Positions 45,497 to 59,200 of a DNA stretch of 64,000 nucleotides are shown one piece after another (the stretch's first letter is position 1; every line of letters starts with the position of its first letter). The stretch covers positions 27,318,501 through 27,382,500 of the forward strand of contig NC_056755.1 in the NCBI RefSeq assembly GCF_018687715.1, given 5' to 3'. This DNA comes from Carya illinoinensis. Lineage: Eukaryota > Streptophyta > Magnoliopsida > Fagales > Juglandaceae. Position numbers and translations under genes: made by a program. Under the pieces are notes generated by a model. The model saw only the letters and a program-made list of their open reading frames with translations. It was not told the DNA's origin and ran no database searches.

Positions 45497-47351
45497 CTGG
45501 ACTGCAGAAATTGAAAAGGTGAAGAGAAGAGATAAGAGACATCGGCTGGAGTGCTGGATGAAGAAAAGAAATGCCGTGCTTGACTTGTGAAGAGAAGAGA
45601 TAAGAGAAGTGCCGTGCTTGAAGTAGAGTGCCATATTCAACAAGAGAAGTCGGCTGAAGTGAATTGTGGTTGGGGGAAGTTTGGTGCCGACTTAATATAT
45701 AAATATATTGCTGGACGTAAAAGAGGAAGGGTAGCAATTGGTGGGTGTAGAGTGAAAGGGTTACGTGGGGAGTTGATGGAATTGGAGAGAGGGAGAGTGA
45801 GACGTGGAAGGCTAGGATTAATTTTCCAAAGAAGGACATAGAGAGGTTACGTGGTTGGAATTGAGAGAAGAGAGAAAAGGTTGTGTCGGTGTAGAGTTTT
45901 CAACCAAGTGTGAGTCGGTGGGGGATTAGAGTCGGTCATGAGTAGAGAGGGAGAGAAGAGAACCAGTCGGTGGATGCAAGAGTTGAGAGAAAAATGTAGG
46001 AGAGTTGAGGTGTAATGTACGTGGTTGGAATTGTGAGAAGAGAGGGGTACGTGGAGAGATATTGAGAGAATTACAGTTAAAAGGAGGGTCGGTGCATGAT
46101 TAAATGGGGTTGAGAGAGGTGTCGGTCAGGTGAGGTTTATTTTGCTTGATAGTTGAGAGACAATGAGAGAGTATGGACGTGGAAGTCTATGGTGTGGGAT
46201 TAATGTACGTGGAAGGGAATTACTCGGTGGAGGAATTTTATTTTTCTGCAGTTCATTTTCTTTTTTTATGAATGGAAGGAAGTTGGGTGGGGATGTTTGA
46301 AGTGTTGTGTTGTGCTGGAAGTGAAAAAAGGCAGTCGGTGGGTTTATTCTCTTGAAAGAGTCGGTGCATGAGCTGGAGTTTATTATTGAAGAGTGGGAGA
46401 GCAAGTTGGTTTCTTAGTTTTTATTGGTTGGAATAAATTCATGTGTTGGAATTGAATAGAGTAGGGGACTTGTGAGTGGAAGAAAGGGAGGTGTTGTGCT
46501 GTTTCCGTTTCCTTGCTTTTCATTCGGAGTGGATGTTTTTTTTTTTACTTGTGGCGTAAAGCTCTTGTATTGATTCATTTTCATTTAGAAGAGACGGATG
46601 GAATTCAATCTCTGATTTATTCCTCTGTATCAATTGGATTTCAGATTTTGTTGTTTCTAAGTTATTGCTTAATATTTCTTGTGTTAGTTATTTAATGGAG
46701 AATACTTATATGATTTCTATAGTATTTGTAATAAATATGTTTGGCTAAATTTTCATACTAAGGTTAGATATGAAGTTTAATGATTTAAATATTGTTTCCG
46801 AATCCACATAAAATCTATTTTGCGAGCTTGATCGATTGAAAGATTTTATTATTGGATATTTTGATTATCTATATACTCGTCTTGATTCATTGTGATTTCC
46901 GAATACAGTGAATGCTTGAGGAATCCCTGTGGTATTCAAATAGATTTGTAAATATTTTAATCATCAATCGTTCACGCTCAATCATAAGCAACTATTTTTC
47001 TTGATCTTAAATGTTAAATCTTCCAATCAAACTGAATCATTATTCTAGTTTAATTGAAGTAAATCGATCGGAAACAATATCATAAATTATTAAACGGATC
47101 CTCGAAACCTTAGTCTTTTTCCATATCAATTCATTTTATCATTTTAGTTTGATTCAGTTATTTTATCAATCTTCATTTGATTGCACGTTTCTTTTAGTAA
47201 TTTGGTTTCATTGTCTGAATTTATTTTCTTTATCACAAAAGTCAATCCCTGTGGATTCGATCCTGTAAGATACTACAACACCTGTATACTTGCAGGCAAA
47301 ACTGCACTAAATTTTTGGTTCATTAATTTGAGTCAGAATTTAGGCGCAACA
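44866..47351 (+). repeat. Inner Athila left LTR
   Basis: 2,486 bp, from TGATTGAGCTGAAATATTGC to TTTAGGCGCAACA. It contains a (TG)n run at 45463-45494, a long purine-rich GAGAG region (45830-46100), and about 447 bp (46250-46700) that the right LTR lacks. The 84-residue ORF at 45587 is present in both LTRs only because they are copies. Confidence 0.92.
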
Positions 47352-47357
47352 AGTTTT

Positions 47358-47375
47358 TGGCGCCGTTGCCGGGGA
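47358..47375 (+). promoter_or_regulatory. Primer binding site, tRNA-Asp (inner element)
   Basis: TGGCGCCGTTGCCGGGGA starts six bases after the LTR end. It is identical to the site of the outer element. Confidence 0.93.
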
Positions 47376-47727
47376 TTGCAACGTGTGATAATTGTTTTTA
47401 AGAAAAGAAAAAAAATTTTTTTTTAGTAATCTTTTGCTAATTGTTTTTCATATTCTTTTTGCATGTACGATTTTTTACGGAAAACAGAGCATGTAACATT
47501 GCTTCCATATTCATACCATTTGGTAATCTCGTTCCAAAATTTTTTTTCTTTTACTTTCTTACTTGTTTTGCATTTTGTTTTTACTTTTTGAATGTGCTCA
47601 ATCCTCTATGATGAATGATCTCGTGGCAACGTGATAAAAAACGGGTAGATTGAGAAGAGAGGAAATTGTTTTAAAAGAATTGGTTGATACTTTGTCAGGT
47701 GATTCTAAAAATTCTCATTCTAATACC

Positions 47728-50700
47728 ATGGCTGACAATCGTAGTGTTCATGACGAACAAGAAAATGAAGAGGCACAAAATAATCCGCCAATGAGAACTT
47801 TGCGCGAATATTTGCAGCCTATAAGGACAAGTACTCCATCTTGCATGATTTTTCCTACGAATATGGGAAATTTTGATTTAAAACCGGGAGTAATCCAATT
47901 ACTTCCCAAGTTTCATGGCTTAGATTCAGAAAGTCCTTATTTGCATCTAAAAGAATTTGAAGAAGTTTGTGCAACTTTACAAAACCAAACTATCAATGAT
48001 GATGTTGTTAGATTAAAGTTAATTCCATTCTCTTTGAAAGAAAAAGCTAAAAATTGGTTGAACCCCTTGAGACCAAGATCTATTGGCACATGGCAAGAAA
48101 TGCAAAGAGAATTTCTAAAAAAGTTTTTTCCTACTCATAGGACCAACACTCTTCGCAGAAATATTATGAATTTTTCTCAAAAGGAAAATGAAACATTTTT
48201 TCAATGTTGGGAACGTTTTAAAGAATTGTTGCTAACTTGCCCACATCATGGCTATGAGACTTGGCGCACCATTAGTTTCTTCTATGAAGGTTTAACATCT
48301 CAAATGCGTCAGTTTGTAGAAATGATGTGTAACGATGATTTTCTAAATAAAGATCCTGATGACGCTTGGGACTATTTTGACCAGTTAGCTGAAAATGCCC
48401 AATCTTGGGATAACACAGATCGTTCTGATCGGTCAAATAAGCCCAAACTCGGTGCCATGTCTCAAGAAGGTATGTATGTTCTTAAAGGAAATAATGATGT
48501 GAATGCTAGGATAGCAAGTCTGACAAGAAAAGTCGAAGCCATGGAGGTTAGGAAGGTAAATCCGATTAAGGCCAGTGAAAAAGAAGAAGAAAATTGTGGC
48601 ATTTGTGAGATTAGTGGACACCTAACTCAGGATTGTCCAACAATCCCTGCTTTTAAAGAGGTGTTGCACGAACAAGCAAATGTCATGACTTCCTATACAT
48701 TTTCTTCTCCTTATTCGAAAACGTATAATCCTGGATGGAGAAATCACCCCAATTTTAGTTGGAGGAATGAGTCCAATTCAAATCAAAATCCTCAAGGGCC
48801 ATCTTCTTCTAGTCCTTATGTGCCTCCACATAAGAAAACCCTTGAGGAAACATTATAGGCTTTTATGCAGGGACAAGCAAATATCAACACTCAGATAATG
48901 CAGGCCATTACTGAGATGAGAAGTTCTATTAGCAACTTGACCTCTGCATTGCATGCTCAAGAGAAGGGTAAGTTTCCTGCTCAACCTCAGCCGAATCCCA
49001 GAGGTAAATTTGAGGTAAGAAATTCAAATCCCTCTGATTCAAAATTTAAACATGCCAAGTCCATCACCACTTTACGCAGTGGAAAAATAATTGATAAGAG
49101 TATTTCAACAACGAAAGTTGATGAGACCAACAACTCTTTAAATTCCAAGAGTGATGGTGAACTTGAGAAGGTTGAATTAGATATACCTGTGAAAGCCCCA
49201 ATACCTGCTCCATTTCCCCAAAGATTGCAACATTCTCACAAGTTGGTTCAAAATGCTGATATTCTTGAAATTTTCAAACAGGTAAAAATCAACATTCCTT
49301 TGTTGGATGCAATCAAACAAATTCCATCGTATGCTAAATTTTTGAAAGATTTGTGCACAGTGAAGCGTACGATGAAGGTGCAGAAGAAGGCTTTTCTCAC
49401 TGAGCAGGTAAGCGCCATCCTCCAGAACAATTCTCTTCCTAAGTACAAAGACCCGGGTTGTCCAACAATTTCCTGCATGATTGGAAATTTTAAAATTGAA
49501 AAAGCTTTACTTGACCTTTGAGCTAGTGTTAACCTCCTACCCTACTCGGTATATGAGCAGTTGGGTCTTGGTGAACTTAAACCCACCAAGATAACACTCC
49601 AACTTGCTGACCGTTCAATTAAAATACCGAGAGGGATAGTTGAGGATGTGCTAGTTCAAGTAGGCAAATTTTATTTCCCAGTGGATTTCATTGTTTTGGA
49701 CAGAGAACCTGTCTTTGATGTTTGCACTCAAATTCCTAAAATTTTGGGTAGGCCGTTCCTTGCGACCTCAAATGCTTTAATAAATTGTAGGAGTGGTGTG
49801 ATGATAATATCTTTTGGCAACATGACTTTGGAGTTGAATATTTTCAATATTTGTAAACAACCTGGTGATGATGATGATGTTCATGAAGTAAATCTGATCC
49901 AAACTCTTGTTCAAAATAAATTTGATTTGTCAAGTTTTTCTGACCCACTTGAGGCTTGTTTGGTTCATGGTGAAAATTTTGATGATGATTCTATACTTGC
50001 ATCTATGAATTTTTTGCTAGAATCTACTCCTATAATGGACACTGATAAATGGAGAACACGTTTTGAGGAATTACCGCCTCATGACGTCGTGTCTCTCCCT
50101 TCAAGTGTGCAAACACCAAAACTCGACTTGAAACCTCTACCTGCTGATCTCAAATATGCATTTTTAGGTCAAGCGGAGACATTACCAGTGGTCATTTCAT
50201 CAAAATTGGATGAAATTCAGGAGAGCAAATTGATTGGTGTTCTCATTGAACACAAAGAGGCAATAGGATGGACCATAGCTGATATCAAAGGTTGATGTCT
50301 TTTGATTTGTACCCACAGGATTTATCTAGAGGACAATTCTAAACCCTCTAGAGAAATGCAGCGTAGACTGAACCCCAACATGAAAGAGGTTGTCAGAGCA
50401 GAGGTGTTAAAACTTCTGGATGTAGGGATCATTTACCCTATTTCTGACAGCAAATGGGTTAGTCCCACGCAGGTGGTACCCAAGAAATCTGTTGTGACTG
50501 TAGTTAAGAATGCTGATAATGAATTGATCCCAACTAGAGTTACTACTGGTTGGCGTGTGTGCATTGACTACAGAAAACTGAATTCTGCCACCAGAAAGGA
50601 TCATTTTCCCCTACCATTCATGGATCAAATCATTGAACGTGTAGCGGGCCATAAATTCTATTGCTTCCTAGATGGTTATTCTGGATATAACCAAATTGAG

Positions 50701-53022
50701 ATTGCTCCTGAAGATCAAGAAAAAACCACTTTTACATGTCCATTTGGTACCTTTGCATATCGAAGGATGCCATTTGGACTCTGTAATGCTCCTGCTACAT
50801 TTCAACGATGCATGATGAGTATATTCAGTGACATGGTAGAGCGTTTCGTTGAAATATTCATGGATGATTTTTATATTTTTGGTGATTCATTTGATGAATG
50901 TTTGACTCATTTAGAAAGAGTGCTGATTAGATGCAAAGAAAAGAATTTGATTTTAAACTGGGAGAAGTGTCATTTTATGGTCACTTAAGGGATTGTTCTT
51001 GGTCACATTGTTTCTTCTCAAGGTTTTGAAGTGGACAAGGCCAAAATTGAATTAATTTCTAAATTGCCCATCCCAAAGAACATCAGGGATATCAGATCTT
51101 TTCTAGGTTATGCAGGTTTTTACAGGAGGTTCATCAAAGGCTTCAGCACAATTTCTAGACCTTTGTGCAATTTATTGTCAAAGGAAAATTCTTTTATGTG
51201 GACTGATGATTGTGAGTTAGCTTTTACAAAGCTAAAAGGTAAGTTGATTTCAGCCCCAATTATGCGATCACCTGATTGGAATTTACCATTTGAAATTATG
51301 TGTGATGCTAGTGATTATGCTGTTGGAGCTGTGTTGGGCCAACGTAAGGACAAAAAGCCTTGTGTTATTTATTATGCAAGTAGAACTTTAAACAGTGCTC
51401 AAATGAATTATTCAACAACTGAAAAAGAGCTACTTGCAGTAATTTTTGCACTTGACAAATTTCGCTCTTATTTGATCGGATCTCAAATTTTCATCTTTAC
51501 TGATCATGCTGCGTTAAAGTACCTTTTAGCGAAAAAAGATGCAAAGCCCAGGTTGCTTAGATGGATCCTTTTGCTGCAAGAATTTGATCTGATAATCAAA
51601 GATAAAAAAGGAGTTGAGAATGTTGTTGCTGATCATCTGTCTAGACTTGTTCTTTCAGATTCCATAGAGACAGTTCCTATTAAAGACACATTTCCAAATG
51701 AGCAACTTTTTGGTATATCTCAAGTGCCATGGTACGCTGACATTGCTAATTTTCTTGCTACAGGTGAAATTCCTCACATTTGGACACAACAAGATAAGAT
51801 GAAATTTTTTGTGGAGGTAAGAAAATTCTTTTGGGATGATCCATATCTATTCAAGTATTGCCCAGATTAGATAATTAGACGATGTGTTCCCAATAACGAA
51901 TTTCAAAGTGTGATATCTTTTTATCACTCTGGGGCATGTGGTGGCCATTTTTCTGGAAAGAAAACTGCTTTTAAAATTTTGCAATGTGGTTTCTATTGGC
52001 CTACCATTTTCAAGGACACCCATGAATTTTGTAAAACTTGTGAGCGTTGTCAAAAGTTGGGAGGTATTACCCGCCGGAGTATGATGCCATTAAATCTAAT
52101 TTTGGTTGTTGAAATATTTGATTGTTGGGGCATCGACTTCATGGGACCCTTCCCAGTTTCTTTTGGCAATCTCTACATTTTGGTAGCTGTGGATTATGTG
52201 TCCAAATGAATTGAAGCTGTTCCATGCAAAAACAATGATCACAAAGTGGTACTGAAATTTTTGAAAGAAAATATTTTATCAAGGTTTGGAACACCTCGAG
52301 CCATTATCAGTGATGGGGTTAAACATTTTTGTAATAAGCCTTTCGAGGCCTTAATGCGAAAATATGGTATTACTCATAAGGTTGCTACCCCTTAACATCC
52401 ACAAACAAGTGGCCAAGTTGAGGTATCTAATCGGGAGATCAAAAAATTTTTAGAAAAGACGGTTAACCCAAGTCGCAAAGATTCGTCTTTATGACTAACC
52501 GACGCACTTTGGGCATACCGTACTGCTTTTAAAACCCCGATTGGTATGTCCTCATATCGACTCATTTTTGGAAAGGCATGTCACTTACCTGTGGAATTGG
52601 AACACAAGACTTATTGGGCAATCAAGCAATTTAATTTTGATGTAGATAAAGCTTGCTCTCTTCGTAAGTTTCAGCTTAATGAGTTGGAAGAAATCAAGAA
52701 TGAAGCTTACGAAAACTCTCGCATTGCCAAGGAGAGAATGAAAATTTTTCATGACAAAAATATTTTTCGAAAATCTTTTGAACCTTCCCAAAAAGTTTTG
52801 TTGTATAATTCAAGGCTTCATTTGTTTCCTGGCAAGCTTCGATCCCGATGGATCGGCCCCTTTGTTGTAAAAACTGTTTATCCTTTTGGGGCTGTTGAAA
52901 TAGAAAATCCAGAGAATGGTAATGTTTTTAAAGTTAATGGACAAAGGTTGAAACCATTTTTGGATGATTTCACTCCAGAGGTTGAGTCCACTACTCTGGA
53001 GGATCCTACTTATCAGAATTAA
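47728..53022 (+). pseudogene. Inner Athila gag-pol polyprotein, one frame with eight in-frame stops
   Basis: A single frame of 1,765 codons carries, in order: gag core (FHGLDSESPYLHLKEFE, LKEKAKNWLNPL, CPHHGYETW); zinc knuckle CGICEISGHLTQDC (about 48595); protease, where the expected DLGAS reads DL-stop-AS at 49519; RT with YRKLNSATRKDHFPLPF, FLDGYSGYNQI, MPFGLCNAPATFQRCM and FMDDFYIFG (about 50855); RNase H with [22 protein letters not shown] and TDHAALKYL; and integrase with the zinc part (HSGACGGHFS, CKTCERC), [13 protein letters not shown] and IISDG. Stops are at 48856, 49519, 50293, 50986, 51868, 52207, 52393 and 52492. No net frameshift exists; the one at 50293 comes from small compensating indels. 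No full protein can be made. Confidence 0.93.
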
Positions 53023-54158
53023 TTTCTGATTTCTCATTGTATATACCGTATTTGTTTGTTTTGTTTTTCTTTCTTTTACTTTTTGTGTTTTTAACTTTGA
53101 CAGAAATCTACTCCTTATGTGCGTTCGAATATCTCAGGTGAATTCTTTCCTCTCTGTTTAATCATTTTCGTCTCAATATATGTTCTACAGTGTTTAACTT
53201 GCTCCAATTCATACCTGTATAGCATACATCATCGAACATTCAATTGCTGAACATTGAGGACAATGTCACATTTAGTTGGGGGGAGGGTTTTCTGTTGAAA
53301 AATTTATTAGTACCAAAAAAAAAAATAAAAAAATTGTGAGGTGCATTGAAACATAAATGATTAACACACACTTATGGCATTTTTGTGAAATTTGAGTATC
53401 TTGGTGAAGTAGTTGAGTGGAATTATTTTGTGAAGATTTATTTTCAACCTTAAGCATAAAACATGACTTATGATGCATCATTTTTTGTTGAGGAGTGACT
53501 TGAAACACTGGGATGCGATATTTACAAAAATGAGAATTAGTATAATTTATATAGAATGAAGGGCAAGTTTTGAAAGAACATTTTGCACATGCTTACACTT
53601 GTAGTGTTCCTCATTAATGTTCATTGATTTAAAACAGGAGAAGTAAACTGCAGGACTACCGAGCCTTATGATTGCAATAAAAAAAAAGAAAGAAAGAAAG
53701 AAAGAAATTGAAAAAAAAAAAATCATGTAATTTTTCCTGAATAAAGGGCTAGAAACAGTTACCCAAAACTTTGGGGGTTGAATGTTCAACCTTTAAACAG
53801 AGTTGGCGTGAAAACTGCTAGTCCCTTAGGCTTTGAGGTAGTTAGAATCAATAATGATTAATCTTAAGGTTGAAAAATCTTATGATAAATCATGCTTATT
53901 AGTGAGGAACACACACAAGTTTAGCCACACACACATATCTGAGTTCTAAGATATTTGCCCCAATTCTATATGAACAATTGTTGAGACTTTCCTTGTGGAT
54001 ACAACTCCTGGTGTTGAGTAGTCACGAATCAATTTTTTTGTGAGAATTCAGAATTATGTTTGATTGTTTTTGTTTGAATTTCGAGCTTTATGTAATGTTC
54101 ATCTCAATTAATTTTCACTATTTTGCTCAAGGATTAGCAAAAAGCTAGTTGGGGGGTG
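53023..54158 (+). other. Inner Athila 3' non-coding region with two polypurine-tract motifs
   Basis: 1.1 kb between pol and the right LTR without an ORF in sense. AGTTGGGGGGAGGG lies at 53274-53287 after TGAGGACAATGT, and AGTTGGGGGGTG at 54147-54158 directly before the LTR. The second is the functional polypurine tract by position. The part 53383-53955 is clearly similar to 60752-61395 of the outer element. Confidence 0.85.
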
Positions 54159-54747
54159 TGATTGAGCTGAAATATTGCATGTTTTAGCTATTTAAAACCA
54201 ATGTATTTTAAATTCTTCGTGACACTATTATTGGTTTTAGATGGAAAAATGATTTTTAAGCATAAATACAAGTTGTGATTTTTAATTGATTGATATCATG
54301 TTTATGCTTAATTTTATAATTATGATTTAATGGGACAATATTTCCTCACATATATAGTCTGTTTTTGATAATCTATTTTTCTTTTAATTTATTTTTGAGT
54401 GTTATTTCTTTCTTCTTATTTTCAGTTTAAATAAAATTCAAATGAGATCCGGTTGGAACTTTTGACCAAAAGTGCATATTAATTGAGAGGAATGAAGAGA
54501 AGGAAGGACGTAATTGGGCAGCTGCTTGTTTGGCTTAACTTTCATCGGTTGGTGCAGCTAAATTAAGGTAAGGAACATGTGATGGATTGGAAGAGAAGCC
54601 GTTTGAAGTGTGAAGACATGCTTGAGTTTTCAACCAAGTGTGAATTAAAGATGGAATTCGGCTGGTTAATTTGAGTGGAGTAGACAGATGCCGTGCATTA
54701 CTTGACTTGGAGGAAGGGCAGCACCAACTTGAGGCAGCCATCTAAAG

Positions 54748-54790
<43 letters not shown>

Positions 54791-56197
54791 GCTGGACTGC
54801 AGAAATTGAAAAGGTGAAGAGAAGAGATAAGAGACGTCGGCTAGAGTGTTTGATGAAGAAAAGAAATGCCGTGCTTGACTTGTGAAGAGAAGAGATAAGA
54901 GAAGTGTCGTGCTTGAAGTAGAGTGCCATATTCAACAAGAGATGTCAGCTGAAGTGAATTGTGGTTGGGGGAAGTTTGGTGCCGACTTAATATATAAATA
55001 TATTGCTGGACGTAAAAGAGGAAGGGTAGCAATCGGTGGGTGTAGAGTGAAAGGGTTACGTGGGGAGTTGATAGAATTGGAGAGAGGGAGAGTGAGACGT
55101 GGAAGGCTGGGATTAATTTTCCAAAGAAGGACATAGAGAGGTTACGTGGTTGGAATTGAGAGAAGAGAGAAAAGGTTGTGTCGGTGCAGAGTTTTCAACC
55201 AAGTGTGAGTCGGTTGGGGATTAGAGTCGGTCATGAGTAGAGAGGGACTGAAGAGAACCAGTTGGTGGATGCAAGAGTTGAGAGAAAAATGTAGGAGAGT
55301 TGAGGTGTAATGTACGTGGTTGGAATTGTGAGAAGAGAGGGGTACGTGGAGAGATATTGAGAGAATTACAGTTAAAAGGAGGGTCGGTGCATGATTAAAT
55401 GGGGTTGAGAGAGGTGTCGGTCAGGTGAGGTTTATTTTGCTTGATAGTTGAGAGACAATGAGAGAGTATGGACGTGGAAGTCTATGGTGTGGGATTAATG
55501 TACGTGGAAGGGAATTACTCGGTGGAGGAATTTTATTTTTCTGTAGTAAGGGATTATGATTTCTATAGTATTTGTAATAAATATGTTTGGCTAAATTTTC
55601 ATACTAAGGTTAGAGGTGAAGTTTAATGATTTAAATATTGTTTCCGGATCCACATAAAATCTATTTTGCGAGCTTGATTGATTGAAAGATTTTATTATTG
55701 GATATTTTGATTATCTATATACTCATCTTGATTCATTGTGATTTTCGAATACAGTGAATGCTTGAGGAATCCCTGTGGTATTCAAATAGATTTGTAAATA
55801 TTTTAATCATCAATCGTTCACGCTCAATCATAAGCAACTATTTTTCTTGATCTTAAATGTTAAATCTTCCAATCAAACTGAATCATTATTCTAGTTTAAT
55901 TGAAGTAAATCGATCGGAAACAGTATCATAAATTATTAAACGGATCCTCGAAATCTTAGTCTTGTTCCATATCAATTCATTTTATCATTTTAGTTTGATT
56001 CAGTTATTTTATCAATCTTCATTTGATTGCACGTTTCTTTTAGTAATTTCGTTTCATTGTCTGAATTTATTTTCTTTATCACAAAAGTCAATCCCTGTGG
56101 ATTCGATCCTTTAAGATACTACAACACCTGTATACTTGCAGGTAAAACTGAACTAAATTTTTGGTTCCTTAATTTGATTCAGAATTTAGGCGCAACA
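54159..56197 (+). repeat. Inner Athila right LTR, with a 447-bp deletion
   Basis: 2,039 bp with the same ends as the left LTR. The two are almost identical apart from scattered substitutions, a longer (TA)n/(TG)n run at 54748-54789, and loss of the segment corresponding to left LTR 46250-46700. The deletion joins TTTTTCTGTAG to TGATTTCTATAG at about 55546-55557. Confidence 0.92.
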
Positions 56198-56202
56198 CTC
56201 AT

Positions 56203-59200
56203 CTTGGATTTCAGCCTCATGTAGTTGCACAGAGTTCTCAGCCTTTATCATCTGCAAAGAAGACTCTAGATGACAGTATGGCTCAGATGACCAATACACT
56301 TCAGCAATTCTTGCAGATTCAGGCCCCCACAAATAATCAGAACACTCAGGCCATAAATGAGTTGCGAGGCACTATTAATAAGTTGAGTACAACCTTGAGC
56401 ACCCTAGAGAAAGGGAAATTTCTAGCACAGCCTCAGCCTAATCCTCAAGTATACAGGCAGCAACAACAGCAAGTGCATAATGTCTCAGGGGATGTTATTG
56501 AGACAGCAAAGGCAGTTCTTACTTTGAGAAGTGGGAAGGAAGTTCCCCAACCAGAGATGCCTATAGACACACAGGTAGTTGGTCCTACACCTGAAGATGT
56601 AACAGACACTGATGAAGTTGAGAAAGAACCAGAGATAGTGAGATCAGAGCTGAAGAAGCCTGTGAGTGCAGATGTTGAGACTAGTAAGGGATACCAACCT
56701 GTGGTTACCTATCCTCAGAGATTGGCAGCTGGCCAAAAGAACAAGTATCACACGGAGATTCAAGAGATTTTCAAGCAAGTGAAGATCAATATTCCACTCT
56801 TGGATGCCATACAACAAGTGCCTTCATATGAAAATTTTTGAAGGACTTGTGCACAGTGAAGAGGAAGCTGAATGTGAAGAAGAAAGCTTTCCTAACGGAG
56901 CAAGTTAGTGCATTGATATTGAGCGAGACTCCTCAGAAGTTTGGAGATCCTGGCTCTCCCAACATTTCCATTATGATTGGTGAATCACGCATTGGGAGAG
57001 CTTTACTTGATTTGGGGAGTAGTGTGAACTTGCTACCGTTCTCAGTATATGAGCAGTTGGGATTGGGTGAGCTGAAAAAGACCTCCATCATGCTATAGCT
57101 GGCTGACAGATCAGTTAAGGTACCGAGGGGTATTTTAGAGGACGTGTTGGTCCAGGTGGACAAATTCTACTACCCAGTGGATTTTGTGGTTCTTGACATG
57201 CAGCAGCCGATCTCCACTATTTACCAAGCTCCTGTCATTCTAGGAAGACCATTTCTAGCTACATCAAATGCATTGATCAATTACAGAAGTGGAGTTTTGA
57301 AGCTTACCTTTGGGAACATGGCGCTTGAGTTGAACGTTTTCAACGCTTGCAAGATGCCAGCACATTTTGAAGACACAAGTGATTTGAATGCTGTGGAGAG
57401 TTTGACACCAACAGATTTTATTTGCTTAACTTCTCCCTTCTCTGATGATGATTATATTTTTCAAACACCTAAATTTTTACTTGATGAGAAAATTGATCAT
57501 ATCAATGAAGATGACTTTGATTTTTTTGATTGTTTTGCAGATTCTTCGTTACCACTTGAAGTACAATTTGCGGGAGCAAGATGAAAACCCTAGTTTGAAG
57601 CACTACCACCACCAGACATGCTTAAATCTTCAGAGGAAGAAGTTTCCTAGTTGGAACTGAAACCACTTCCTCAAGATTTAAAGTATGTGTTCCTTGGTCC
57701 TGAAGAAGGCACTTTTCCGGTGGTGATTTCCTCAAAGCTAAATCAGAAGGATGAAGCCCAGTTGATTGAAGTATTAAGGAAGCATCGAGGCGCAATTGGT
57801 TGGACAATAGCTGACATCAAAGGCATTGATGTCGCTGTATGTACCCACAGAATCCATCTTGAAGACGATGCTAGACCAGTTCGTGATGCTCAACGTAGGC
57901 TCAATCCTACCATGAAGGAAGTTGTGAAAGAGGAAGTGCTTAAACTACTCGCAATAGGTATCATTTACCCTATCTCAGACAGTAAGTGGGTAAGTCCAAC
58001 TCAAGTGGTCCCAAAAAAATCTGGTTTGACTGTCATAAAAAATGATAAAAATGAGTTGATTCCAACTAGAATGGTTACTGGCTGGAGAATGTGCATTGAC
58101 TATAGAAAACTTAATTCAGCCAGTAGGAAGGATCATTTTCCTTTACCATTCTTGGATCAAATTTTGGAAAGAGTAGCTGGTAATGCATATTATTGTTTCT
58201 TGGATGGCTATTCTGGTTATTATCAAATTGCTGTAGTGCCTGAGGATCAGGAGAAAACCACTTTCACCTGTCCTTTTGGCACTTTTGCTTTTACTAGAAT
58301 GCCTTTTGGTTTGTGTAATTCTCCAGCTACTTTTCAGAGATGCATGATGAGTATTTTTTCTGGTATGATTGATGATATTTGTGAAATATTCATGGATGAT
58401 TTCTCTGTTTTTGGAAAATCCTTTGAGAGTTGTTTGCATAATTTGACATGTATTCTCCAGAGATGTGAGGAAAACAATCTTTTACTTAATTGGGAGAAAT
58501 GCCAATTTATGGTCACTCAGGCATTGTATTGGGGCATATTGTTTCTTTTGAGGGTATAAAGGTTGAGAAGGCAAAGATTGAATTAATATCTAAACTTCCT
58601 ATTCCTAGGACGGTTAGGGATATTCGTTCTTTTCTTGGTCATGCTGGCTTTTATAGGTGGTTTATTCAAGGGTTTAGTTCTATTGCAAAACCTTAGTGCA
58701 CTCTTTTACAAAATGATATTGAATTTGTTTGGACTTATGAGTGTCAAAAAGCTTTTGATACCCTGAAAAAGTCGCTTACCACTGCCCCTATTGTGCAACC
58801 TCCGCAGTGGGACCTTCCCTTTGAGATTATGACAGATGCTAGTGACTATGCCTTAGGAGCTGTTTTGGGGCAGCGGGTGGATAATAGGCCATTTGTGATT
58901 TATTATGCTAGTAGAACGTTGAATGATGCCCAGAAAAATTATACCACAACTGAAAAAAAATTGCTTGCAGTGGTTTTTGCACTTGATAAATTTCGGACTT
59001 ATATTCTTGGTTCTCCTGTTACTATTTTCACTGACCACTCTGCTCTTAAGTATTTGTTGGCTAAGAAAGATGCAAAGCCACGCTTGATTCGCTGGATTCT
59101 ATTATTTCAAGAGTTCAACATCAACATTAAGGACAAGAAAGGAGTTGAAAACGTGGTAGCTGACCACCTCTCTAGATTGTCATCATCTCCTTTTTCAAAT

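Larger units (their letters stand above)
44866..56197 (+). mobile_element. Inner Athila-type retrotransposon, complete, nested
   Basis: Both LTRs are present (44866-47351 and 54159-56197) with TG...CA ends, a perfect CTCAT duplication (44861-44865 and 56198-56202), a tRNA-Asp primer site, one gag-pol frame and a polypurine tract. 11.3 kb. It is younger than the element it interrupts: structure complete, LTRs highly similar, and no net frameshift in pol. It is still inactivated by eight stops. Confidence 0.95.

Noticed and set aside
45587..45841. 84-codon ORF present twice (also 54882-55136)
   Set aside because: Present in both LTRs of the same element, which started identical. The sequence is purine-rich and not a known domain.
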